Assembly (NCBI RefSeq): GCF_017881085.1 | Contig: NZ_JADGRI010000004.1 | Location: 1 to 48,732, forward strand | DNA from: Bradyrhizobium sp. | GTDB taxonomy: Bacteria; Pseudomonadota; Alphaproteobacteria; Rhizobiales; Xanthobacteraceae | Direction: 5' to 3' | Length of the DNA stretch: 48,732 nucleotides | In this document: piece after piece, positions 42,912 through 48,732 of the stretch | Position numbering within the stretch: position 1 is the stretch's first letter | Layout: each line of letters starts with the position of its first letter | Notes under the pieces: generated by a model | Databases searched by the model: none | What the model saw: only the letters and a program-made list of their open reading frames with translations | Told to the model about the DNA's origin: nothing | Translations under genes and position numbers: made by a program

Positions 42912-43166
42912 TCACGAACTTAGCTGAAAATCCATATCCTCTTCGCGCTCGGCTTCGGCCTGGTTCTTGGCCGGGTCTTCCTGGGGATCCGGCCGGCAGC
43001 GCCTGATCTCGTAATCATTGTCCAGCACCGGCCGCGGCGCCGGCTTGTCATCTTCGGACGCGACGTCGACCACGAGCCCGCTCTTCCGGGCGAGCTTCCA
43101 GACGTCCGCTTCGGTCGGATAGGCCTTGCTCAATTTGGCCTCATTGCTGAACAGCGCGTAGGGCAT
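42912..43166 (-). CDS. Small acidic conserved protein
   Basis: An 84-residue acidic soluble protein beginning MPYALFSNEAKLSKAYPTEAD, a start I associate with a family confined to Bradyrhizobium-type genomes. The C-terminal third is very rich in Glu/Asp. The ATG at 43166 follows GGAGAGA. Function is unknown. It stands alone on the minus strand between plus-strand small genes. Confidence 0.65.
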   Translation of the reverse strand: MPYALFSNEAKLSKAYPTEADVWKLARKSGLVVDVASEDDKPAPRPVLDNDYEIRRCRPDPQEDPAKNQAEAEREEDMDFQLSS

Positions 43167-43352
43167 CGGATCTCTCCGCGAAAACGCCGTTTCAACGCGC
43201 CGGGCGCGGAAGGGGTTCGGCCCGGCGCGGCCGGTTCACGCGCACGTGAGGGCCGTTTTGGGCTGGTGTCCCTGAGTCGTAAACGAGTCCTGAATCCAGC
43301 GAAAAATAATCCGCGAGACTCCCGGACTAGAATCGCCGGATGTTTTGCCGTC

Positions 43353-43460
43353 ATGGGAACGACCTTCAAAACATCCGGCGATCGCGTGCATGTCGTGCTG
43401 ACTGCCGCCCTGCTGGCGGCATGCGCGGCGAACCTGATGCTGGTGTGCTCCTGGCTCTAG
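43353..43460 (+). CDS. Possible 35-residue membrane peptide
   Basis: ATG at 43353 opens a 35-codon frame whose second half (VVLTAALLAACAANLMLVCSWL) is a convincing membrane helix. No good ribosome site is visible. The evidence is the hydrophobic segment alone, so it is only a possibility. Confidence 0.25.
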   Translation: MGTTFKTSGDRVHVVLTAALLAACAANLMLVCSWL

Positions 43461-43573
43461 CCAGGGCCGATTGACGCCGCGCCCGTTGCCCCCATCATGC
43501 GGGACAAAAGGCGCAAGGCCGGCCGCGAGGCGCGACGGCTTTGGCGGATATTGCGGGGGTGGGGGGCCAATAG

Positions 43574-43954
43574 ATGATCGAGACGCTGGGGCAGCGGGTC
43601 AACGGTGACGAGGCGCTGGTCAGGCGCGGGCGCTTTCTGACGACGACGTTCCTTCTGGAAGTAGGTCAGACCGCCTGGCTGATCTCGATTTTCGAGGGCC
43701 AGGTAGTGTCGGTGGCGCGCGGACCGTTCGTGATGCCCTCATCATGCTTTGCGCTGCGCGCGCCGGAAGAAGAATGGCAGAAATTCTGGGCAAGCCGGCC
43801 GCCACCCGGCTCGAATGATTTGATGGCCCTGATCAAGCGGCGCGTGCTGAAGGCGGAGGGCAACCTTCAGGTCTTCACGGCCAATCTTCGCTACTTCAAG
43901 GAGGCGCTGGCCAAGCTGCGCCAGCCGGCGGCGAGGGAAGGGGCCAAGCCATGA
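43574..43954 (+). CDS. Unknown protein coupled to an alpha/beta hydrolase
   Basis: A 126-residue soluble protein with alternating beta/alpha character (FLTTTFLLEVGQTAWLISIFEGQVVSVARGPF), reminiscent of SCP2-like lipid-binding folds, but that reading is weak. Its TGA overlaps the next ATG (ATGA at 43951), so it is coupled to the hydrolase. A GGGGGG site precedes the ATG at 43574. The co-translation suggests it feeds or holds a hydrophobic substrate for the hydrolase. Confidence 0.65.
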   Translation: MIETLGQRVNGDEALVRRGRFLTTTFLLEVGQTAWLISIFEGQVVSVARGPFVMPSSCFALRAPEEEWQKFWASRPPPGSNDLMALIKRRVLKAEGNLQVFTANLRYFKEALAKLRQPAAREGAKP

Positions 43955-44820
43955 CCGCGCCATTCGAGCCGATCATCGGCCGCTACATGCATCTCGACCT
44001 GTTCGGGCGCAAACACCGCATCTATGTCGAGCAAGCCGGCGAGGGCACACCACTCCTGTGTCTCCACACCGCCGGCGCCGACGGGCGCCAATACCGGGCG
44101 CTGATGAACGAGGCGCGCGTCACCCAGCGCCATCGCGTCATCGCCTTCGACATGCCCTGGCACGGCAAATCCTCGCCGCCTTCAGGCTGGCACAACGAGG
44201 AATACCAGCTCACCTCGGCGCAATACACGACGATGGTCCTGGAGATCATGACCGCGCTCGAACTCGACCGGCCGATCCTGATCGGCTGTTCGATCGGCGG
44301 CCGCATCGCGTTGCATCTGGCGCTCGAACACCCCGAACGCTTTCGCGCCATCATCGGCCTGCAGGCCGGCGCGCATGTCGATCCCTATTACGATCTGAAT
44401 TTCCTGCACCGGCCCGACGTTCATGGCGGCGAGGTCTCCGCGGCCATCGTCTCCGGACTGGTCGGGCCCGATGCGCCGGACAGCGAGCGCTGGGAAACGC
44501 TGTGGCACTACATGCAGGGCGGTCCCGGCGTCTTCAAGGGTGACCTGTATTTCTACAAGCTCGACGGCGACATCCGCGGCCGCGTCGCGCAGATCGACAC
44601 ACGCCGCTGCCCGCTGTTTCTCTTGTCGGGGGAATACGATTACTCCTGCACGCCGGAGGAGACGCTCGCGGTCGCCAGGAGCGTGCCCGGCTCGGAGGCG
44701 GTCATCATGAAGGGCCTCGGCCATTTCCCGATGAGCGAGAACCCGACGGAGTTTATGAAGCACCTCCTGCCGGTGCTGGAGAAGATCATAGCCCTCGAAG
44801 CGGCGGTTGCGGCGAAGTAA
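43951..44820 (+). CDS. Alpha/beta hydrolase
   Basis: A 289-residue cytoplasmic alpha/beta hydrolase. The oxyanion region LCLHTAGADGRQY is at about 37-48, the nucleophile is S114 in GCSIGGRIA, and the acid D230 (LSGEYDYS) and H258 (GLGHFPM) complete the triad. It could be an esterase or a C-C bond hydrolase; the substrate is not shown. Translation is coupled to the 126-residue gene before it (ATGA), with AGGGG as ribosome site. An unnamed segment with a terminator follows at 44821-45016. Confidence 0.85.
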   Translation: MTAPFEPIIGRYMHLDLFGRKHRIYVEQAGEGTPLLCLHTAGADGRQYRALMNEARVTQRHRVIAFDMPWHGKSSPPSGWHNEEYQLTSAQYTTMVLEIMTALELDRPILIGCSIGGRIALHLALEHPERFRAIIGLQAGAHVDPYYDLNFLHRPDVHGGEVSAAIVSGLVGPDAPDSERWETLWHYMQGGPGVFKGDLYFYKLDGDIRGRVAQIDTRRCPLFLLSGEYDYSCTPEETLAVARSVPGSEAVIMKGLGHFPMSENPTEFMKHLLPVLEKIIALEAAVAAK

Positions 44821-45204
44821 CGCGCGAGACTTCGAGCGGGTCACCAAAATCAACGGGGATAGCGTCAGCTAAGCATCCTGCAAGGCAGACCAGATCGCGC
44901 CAATCGCACCAAATCTCGGTATGTCGCGATTCGTTTCGGGTGGACTTTATTGCTCGCCGCGTATCGAGATATCCTCCCTTAACTGCCCGGTGGCCTCGAA
45001 GCTGCCGGGTTTTTTTGCGTTGATGTCGTCCCGTAAATCTACGGTGTTCTGGCCACAGCCGCGCCCAAATCTTTTCGCGTGTATAATATCGAACAGACAA
45101 CCTGTGTCTTAGCTGATTGGATCGGCGCTATCACCGCCTAACCAAAAGGCACGACTACGGTGACAGAGAGTGTTGTGCTCCCGCCTCTTCCTGGAGGGTG
45201 CAGA
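44821..45204 (+). other. Gene-free stretch with a strong terminator
   Basis: No supported gene. The only clear feature is an intrinsic terminator at 44986-45016. CCCGGTGGC and GCTGCCGGG form a 9-bp stem with two G-T pairs and a CTCGAA loop, followed by seven T. It is 165 bp past the hydrolase stop, more than needed for that gene alone. The segment 44,880-44,985 may therefore carry an sRNA or untranslated tail. Near 45079, GTGTATAATATC contains a TATAAT sequence. Confidence 0.6.
45158..45204 (+). promoter_or_regulatory. Leader element, copy 1 (second copy at 45665-45710)
   Basis: cggtgacagagagtgttgtg plus ctcccgcct matches the same-length segment at 45665-45693 in 24 of 29 bases. Both stand about 46 bp before a small gene's ATG, and both are followed by an AGGGTGCA ribosome region. 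This points to a duplicated 5' untranslated module. Confidence 0.5.
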
Positions 45205-45348
45205 ATGTCCCCATCAGCACAGCGTACCTCGTCGATCCCGAGATCTTCATCGCCATCCTGGTCCTGGCTTGGCATCATCGCCTCCAGCTTCATGCTTTGG
45301 TCGTTCCTGGTTTGGTGTATCTGGGAGGTCCTTGTTGGCCTTCTTTGA
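45205..45348 (+). CDS. 47-residue single-span membrane protein
   Basis: A short protein whose second half is one membrane helix (WLGIIASSFMLWSFLVWCIW). A GGAGGG site 8 bp before the ATG at 45205 supports translation. The final 14 bases overlap the next gene (TTG start at 45335), whose own ribosome site lies inside it, so the pair is coupled. Function is unknown. Confidence 0.5.
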   Translation: MSPSAQRTSSIPRSSSPSWSWLGIIASSFMLWSFLVWCIWEVLVGLL

Positions 45349-45553
45349 TCCCCGACGGGAAACGAACGAGGCAAGTCGCTGCCGGACCCAGGCGGAGGAA
45401 TACCGTCGCCTCATGCTTCTGGCGGAGAGCGGAGCCGAAGCCACCATTCTGACGAGCCTCACCCGAAGCTGGAAGATGATCGCCAACCAGACCGACCGAT
45501 ATGTCGCGATCATGAAAAGGGAGACCGCTCGAAAAGGCAGGCCCGCCCGATAG
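45335..45553 (+). CDS. Small helical protein, TTG start
   Basis: A 72-residue helical protein (RTQAEEYRRLMLLAESGAEA and LTRSWKMIANQTDRYVAIMKRE) typical of small unknown proteins of rhizobial genomes, function unknown. It begins at TTG 45335, with GGGAGG 6-7 bases upstream, which lies inside the preceding 47-residue gene. The 14-bp overlap suggests coupled translation. Longer frames upstream are shadows of that gene. Confidence 0.6.
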   Translation: MAFFDPRRETNEASRCRTQAEEYRRLMLLAESGAEATILTSLTRSWKMIANQTDRYVAIMKRETARKGRPAR

Positions 45554-45585
45554 TCGGGACAACTCGACTTAGCAAGTTTCGGAAT

Positions 45586-45600
45586 GTGAGCAATATTGAC
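45586..45600. repeat. 15-bp direct repeat (other copy 46031-46045)
   Basis: GTGAGCAATATTGAC occurs identically at 45586-45600 and 46031-46045, each upstream of one of the two zinc-ribbon genes (125 bp and 76 bp before the ATGs). It contains the palindrome CAATATTG and could be an operator of both genes. Confidence 0.55.
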
Positions 45601-45664
45601 TAGCGACTCCGGGAACCCGAAAGGCATTCTGGCTCGATCACCGTCCCCGCGCTCGGCATCTACC

Positions 45665-45710
45665 CGGTGACTGAGAGTTCTGCGCTCTCGCCTGATTTAG
45701 GGTGCATGCG
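45665..45710 (+). promoter_or_regulatory. Leader element, copy 2
   Basis: This matches copy 1 at 45158-45204 in 24 of 29 bases over the cggtgac...cgcct part. It also has the same spacing to the ATG (46 bp), which supports 45711 rather than 45702 as the start of the downstream gene. Confidence 0.5.
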
Positions 45711-45950
45711 ATGGACGGTCCTAAATCTACAGCCGCAACACCGCCGATCGTCGTTGAGAGCGATCCATGTCCGAAATGCCAGGGCTCGATGATGCTGGTC
45801 CGTATCAAGCCGGGACGCCTGAATTTTGACCTGCGCACATTCGAGTGCGTCAAGTGCAACCACGTTGAAAAAACGCTGGTGGGGACCGATCCGATCAGAT
45901 CAGCCGATGCACTGGGATGGCTCTTGAGCGAGCTTAGGCCGCCGACGTAA
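45711..45950 (+). CDS. Small zinc-ribbon protein A
   Basis: A 79-residue protein with C20-x2-C23 and C46-x2-C49, a zinc-ribbon arrangement with a 22-residue middle (MMLVRIKPGRLNFDLRTFE). It is a paralogue of the protein at 46107: both share the FDLRTFECxKCN block and the spacing. The ATG at 45711 fits the repeated leader; one at 45702 is possible. It may bind nucleic acid or protein, but the partner is not known. Confidence 0.7.
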   Translation: MDGPKSTAATPPIVVESDPCPKCQGSMMLVRIKPGRLNFDLRTFECVKCNHVEKTLVGTDPIRSADALGWLLSELRPPT

Positions 45951-46106
45951 GCGCGCTGACGTTGGATCGTCCATCAAGGCGCTCCGGGTTGTTCGTCGTC
46001 GCCCGATTCCGGCGAGCTTTTTAGGCCCGGGTGAGCAATATTGACCGATAACCGGCGGCGCGATGGGTGCAAGTAACGCTATCGCGTCAACGGGAAAGGG
46101 GGGCCG

Positions 46107-46331
46107 ATGTCTGCAAGCCCCAGAACTCAAGCAAATTCGCTGGGCGAAATCATCGAATCCAGGCCAAAGCCCTGTACCAAGTGCGGGGCTCCGATGATCC
46201 TGGCACGCATCGAGCCTGCCAAACCCGGGTTCGATCTGCGAACCTTCGAATGCTCGAAGTGCAACAACGCGGATCAATACATCATCGAGTACGGAACGGC
46301 CGCGCCCTGGGCGCTGCACGTTCGGGCGTAA
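46107..46331 (+). CDS. Small zinc-ribbon protein B
   Basis: A 74-residue protein with C23-x2-C26 and C49-x2-C52 and FDLRTFECSKCNNADQYIIE, the clear sister of the protein at 45711. The N-terminus differs. AAAGGGGGG precedes the ATG at 46107. It is followed 5 bp later by another small gene (46337). The two ribbons look like a tandem duplication with later divergence of the tails. Confidence 0.7.
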   Translation: MSASPRTQANSLGEIIESRPKPCTKCGAPMILARIEPAKPGFDLRTFECSKCNNADQYIIEYGTAAPWALHVRA

Positions 46332-46336
46332 CCGCC

Positions 46337-46525
46337 ATGTCAGGCCGGAATAGTCACGATTGGGACGCACGCGCGAGCGACGCGCTGGCGGAGGCTTTGG
46401 CGATGCCCAAAGGTGCGGATCGAAGCGACGCGCTGAAGAAAGCGGGCAGGCTGCGTGTCGCCGCCGACATGCAACAGAACCTTCGATCGCAGACGGTGGG
46501 GCGCTCAGGCCGGAACGCGCCGTAG
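46337..46525 (+). CDS. Small helical protein
   Basis: A 62-residue protein (DWDARASDALAEALAMPKGADRSDALKKAGRLRVAADM in outline) of a small-protein family I associate with Bradyrhizobium; function unknown. ATG 46337 begins 5 bp after the stop of zinc-ribbon gene B, so it is probably in the same transcript. It is soluble, without cysteines. Confidence 0.6.
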   Translation: MSGRNSHDWDARASDALAEALAMPKGADRSDALKKAGRLRVAADMQQNLRSQTVGRSGRNAP

Positions 46526-46627
46526 AGCGCGAGATCGCTCGATACGCCGCAGACGACATCGCCTTGGAGAAGGCCCGAGCCTTGAAAGCTCGCCAACGCG
46601 TTGCCGCGGTCTTCCCGCAACGCCGAT

Positions 46628-46807
46628 CTAGCTGAGTGCACTGACCGCCCGGGTCACGAGATGCCAGGATAGCCGGCCGAGAAACCAGAGCCATCCGCCC
46701 ATGGCGAACGCCACCATCAAGGCATAAAGCGACAAGACGGCGCGATCCCGAAGCAGGGATCGAGGACCGTTCTGATTCCGGAGCCGTTGGTCTTCGGTTT
46801 TGCTCAT
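46628..46807 (-). CDS. Small membrane protein (59 residues)
   Basis: The frame ATG 46807 to TAG 46628 encodes 59 residues with a basic N-tail (RLRNQNGPRSLLRDRAV) and a membrane helix (LSLYALMVAFAMGGWLWFLG, about residues 25-44). Composition is protein-like and the hydrophobic run is uninterrupted. The ribosome site is weak. It is the only minus-strand gene in this small-protein cluster. Function is unknown. Confidence 0.5.
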   Translation of the reverse strand: MSKTEDQRLRNQNGPRSLLRDRAVLSLYALMVAFAMGGWLWFLGRLSWHLVTRAVSALS

Positions 46808-47172
46808 GCTCGCAGAGTCATCGATCGTTACCTTGCCGTATAAGCGCGTTCGGGGCGCTTGGTGTTAATTGAGGCCGGTCTTCTGCCTGATCTTGCGGCT
46901 TAACCTAACCGGTCAAGCTTACCGCCTGCGCCGCGACAGAACTGTGAAGTCGATCACACAACCGAAGTCTCATCATCACTTTTGGGGTCAGTGGAACAAG
47001 CGTGCACGACTGTGTTTTGACACCGGCTTGAAATCCAATTTCCTGGGAATGACGGTGCCCTGTGTCGTCGCGGAATTTCCCCGGTGGCGATCATGCGCAC
47101 CTGCAACCTGCAGCCGCTTGCAATTTGTTCATCTTTTGTTCTTATACTACCCTCCCTGAACGAGGGTGTGCC
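46808..47172. other. Gene-free stretch
   Basis: About 365 bp of lower G+C without a gene I can support. Frames present are short or lack ribosome sites. It probably contains the promoter of the three-gene small operon at 47173. Confidence 0.4.
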
Positions 47173-47457
47173 ATGGACAACAAACTGAACAAAATCCGTA
47201 GAAAAATCCAACTCTTAAGGTCAGAAATGCTGACCGCGGGGAAGAGCATTCGCAACCAGATCAGCCAGGATGAGGATTGCACCGAGGCCTCCCTCCGGCT
47301 GATGGCGATGCGAAACATCATGCTGGGTCTTATCCACGAGCGGGACAGCCTTGGCGGAAGCGAGCGCCTGCTCGATGTCGAGGAGCGGCTGAAGGCGGAC
47401 TATCGCGCGGCGCGCAGGAAGCCGCTGAAGGGTGCGCTGGGCCGCCGTGAACGATGA
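47173..47457 (+). CDS. Small coiled-coil protein, first of three overlapping genes
   Basis: A 94-residue highly helical, charged protein (NKIRRKIQLLRSEMLTAGKS and SERLLDVEERLKADYRAARR) likely to form a coiled coil; function unknown. The ATG at 47173 follows GAGGG. Its last 11 bases overlap the next gene. It begins a chain of three coupled small genes ending at a terminator. Confidence 0.6.
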   Translation: MDNKLNKIRRKIQLLRSEMLTAGKSIRNQISQDEDCTEASLRLMAMRNIMLGLIHERDSLGGSERLLDVEERLKADYRAARRKPLKGALGRRER

Positions 47458-47629
47458 ACCGCTCGCTTGGAAGATTGCAGCACTGAGAGGGCAACTGCTC
47501 GAACTCGGCTCGACTATCCGACAGCTCAATCAATCCGGATTGGATAGCGCCACGGCGCAACTCCTTCTCGCGCGCAAACGGGCGGAGCTGGACGACCTGA
47601 TGAAGAAAGGCCGCTCCAATGCCTCATGA
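47447..47629 (+). CDS. Small helical protein, GTG start
   Basis: A 60-residue helical protein (LAWKIAALRGQLLELGSTIRQL then SATAQLLLARKRAELDDLMKKG) opening at GTG 47447, 11 bp inside the preceding gene. The heptad-like pattern suggests coiled-coil pairing, perhaps with the product of the preceding gene. It overlaps the next gene by 11 bp. Function is unknown. Confidence 0.6.
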   Translation: MNDEPLAWKIAALRGQLLELGSTIRQLNQSGLDSATAQLLLARKRAELDDLMKKGRSNAS

Positions 47630-47849
47630 GCCTGCAAAATGGTACGACCACAACACCGACAACCCGCCGTGGATACGAGCGCTGGCCGAGGTCAGGCTCC
47701 TGGCGCCGCGGGAGGGTTACTGCTTCCACCATGTCCAGGCGATCATTGTCGCGATCGACCAATATGCGGAGAAGGCGCTCGGCAATCGGGAGTTCTTCCT
47801 GAACAAGCCCTATGGCATTGGCGGCAACAGGAAGGATAATACTCCCTGA
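47619..47849 (+). CDS. Small soluble protein, last of three coupled genes
   Basis: A 76-residue protein (WYDHNTDNPPWIRALAEVRL and FHHVQAIIVAIDQYAEKALGN) that I do not recognise; the N-terminus is rich in aromatic residues. The ATG at 47619 has AAAGG upstream and overlaps the preceding gene by 11 bp, a third link in the coupled chain. A terminator follows at 47879. Confidence 0.65.
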   Translation: MPHEPAKWYDHNTDNPPWIRALAEVRLLAPREGYCFHHVQAIIVAIDQYAEKALGNREFFLNKPYGIGGNRKDNTP

Positions 47850-47878
47850 GGTCTACCTCTTCGCAATTCGCGCCTGAA

Positions 47879-47914
47879 AAGACCGCCTGTACCGACAGGC
47901 AGGCGGTCTTTGCG
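47879..47914 (+). terminator. Bidirectional terminator
   Basis: AAGACCGCCTG and CAGGCGGTCTT pair over 11 bp around a 10-base loop. T runs occur on both strands, so it can end the three-gene small operon and the convergent DUF1353 gene. Confidence 0.75.
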
Positions 47915-47936
47915 AGGCGGGTTGTAGCAGCGCGCT

Positions 47937-48569
47937 TTATGGTCTTCGCGGCGGAGGAATTTTGAAATCCACAACTGTCATCCCCTGGCCGCCCGCGCGT
48001 AGCGATTTTATGTTGGTCGGAGGCGGATGGTCGCAATCATGATCGCCGGGAGGGCTTTCCCAAATGTCGCGAGCGTATTTTGTCTGGATCGCCCAAACAA
48101 TTGCTTCGAGCTTGTTGTCATCGATTAGATTCGATTTGACCAATGACTTTCCTACCTCGGCCAGGATCTGAGCCGACTGCTCGAACGTGATGGCCTGGAC
48201 TTCGGGCGGAGCCGGCCAATGACAACGATGCACCACGAACAGCCAGTCGTGGACTATGTAGGCGGGCCCGAAAGCCCAGGGCGAGAGTCCTGGGACACTC
48301 CAGAATACGCGAGGTATGCTGCCGCCGTCGGTGTACATAAGGCCAGGAACAATCCTGGTGTTCGTGGCCTTCATGAACGACGGCTGGAAGCTGAATAGGT
48401 CGTTATTGTCCGGAACGTAGATGAATTTGTCCTGCCGATTCCATACAACGACCACGTGACCCTTCAGATCGCCGTCGCCGTAGGTGATCCAGGAGGCGCA
48501 TCCGGCCAAGGTCATCGTGAACAATAAGCCGAGCACCAAAAGGCGCCGGCGGCGCAATCCAAAAATCAT
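47937..48569 (-). CDS. DUF1353 lipoprotein
   Basis: A 210-residue protein. A signal with lipobox LAGCAS (near residue 25) precedes a DUF1353 domain with YTDGGSIPRVFW and PAYIVHDWLFVVHRC. This family is often found in phages and prophage-like islands. The start is the ATG at 48569, after GGGGG; a TTG 12 bp earlier is possible. Its biochemical role is unknown; a structural or enzymatic phage function is a guess. Its position next to a recombinase-like remnant supports a mobile origin. Confidence 0.75.
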   Translation of the reverse strand: MIFGLRRRRLLVLGLLFTMTLAGCASWITYGDGDLKGHVVVVWNRQDKFIYVPDNNDLFSFQPSFMKATNTRIVPGLMYTDGGSIPRVFWSVPGLSPWAFGPAYIVHDWLFVVHRCHWPAPPEVQAITFEQSAQILAEVGKSLVKSNLIDDNKLEAIVWAIQTKYARDIWESPPGDHDCDHPPPTNIKSLRAGGQGMTVVDFKIPPPRRP

Positions 48570-48643
48570 GGCGACCCCCAAAGAGACATGTCGCCCGCCA
48601 TCCCCGTTGTCAGGATAATGCAGCCTCCTTAACGGACATCTAA

Positions 48644-48727
48644 AGCGCGTCTGCTTCGTTTTCGACCTCGCGCGGCAAGGGCAAGTGGCGTCCAGCGCAG
48701 GTGGCGCGCGTGTTCAAGCGGGCATGA
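48644..48727 (+). pseudogene. Fragment resembling a serine recombinase C-terminus
   Basis: An open stretch between TAA (48641) and TGA (48725) encodes a tail reading TSRGKGKWRPAQVARVFKRA. This looks like the final helix-turn-helix region of large serine recombinases. There is no upstream coding part in this frame, so if the resemblance holds it is a remnant. The match is short, and I am only moderately confident. Confidence 0.35.
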
Positions 48728-48732
48728 TCAAC

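Noticed and set aside
46526..46627. Helical-looking frame after the 62-residue gene (IARYAADDIALEKARALK)
   Set aside because: No start codon or ribosome site could be assigned; perhaps a degraded paralogue tail.
46869..47159. 96-residue frame in a low-GC gap
   Set aside because: TTG start without a ribosome site and no protein-like pattern.
1..48732. tRNA, rRNA or riboswitch genes
   Set aside because: No cloverleaf with a GTTCGAATCC-type arm, no rRNA landmark and no recognisable aptamer was seen by eye; a covariance search would be needed to be certain.

Overview
The window looks like a chromosomal stretch of an alphaproteobacterium of the Bradyrhizobium / Rhodopseudomonas / Nitrobacter group. 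The evidence is high G+C, many GTG and TTG starts, PAS_5 and DUF2336 proteins, perfect CtrA-type TTAA-N7-TTAA boxes, and palindromic intergenic repeats of the kind common in Bradyrhizobium. This placement is inferred from gene and repeat style, since no rRNA or tRNA gene was seen.

Bases 1-9,100: a truncated PilZ gene, an MFS permease, a zinc alcohol dehydrogenase, a two-gene operon of tyrosinase plus DUF2182 membrane protein (a candidate copper-loading partner), a PAS_5 protein, a long leader with a CtrA box and an sRNA-like unit, a DegP/HtrA protease and a rhomboid protease. Bases 9,286-17,751: a CBS protein, a patatin-like phospholipase, a secreted three-repeat protein, a PAS-GGDEF-EAL protein, a nitroreductase, and thrS coupled to a 73-codon gene. 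Bases 18,005-24,837: MFS and amino-acid permeases, a lipoprotein alpha/beta hydrolase and secreted unknowns.

Bases 24,939-28,385 hold housekeeping genes: yidD, a ClpP-fold periplasmic protein, a NifU-type scaffold, folE and hisI. Bases 28,455-33,128 form a motility/cell-cycle-flavoured block: a CtrA box, a leaderless lytic transglycosylase and DUF2336, then HPt, response regulator and NAD kinase on the other strand. Bases 33,361-38,612 carry a FecR-like secreted protein next to a CHASE2 adenylate cyclase, an S10 carboxypeptidase and a TPR protein.

From about 38,900 the window becomes accessory-like, with many small secreted, membrane or zinc-ribbon proteins, a beta-barrel porin and an ATGA-coupled unknown/hydrolase pair. 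The last 4 kb consists almost wholly of proteins under 100 residues, with overlapping genes and repeated leaders. It ends in a DUF1353 lipoprotein and a fragment resembling a serine recombinase C-terminus. No CRISPR array, IS element, rRNA or tRNA was recognised. The observations most worth following are the tyrosinase-DUF2182 operon, the CtrA-box set, the repeat family abutting two start codons, and the repeated leaders and zinc-ribbon paralogues of the right-hand cluster.
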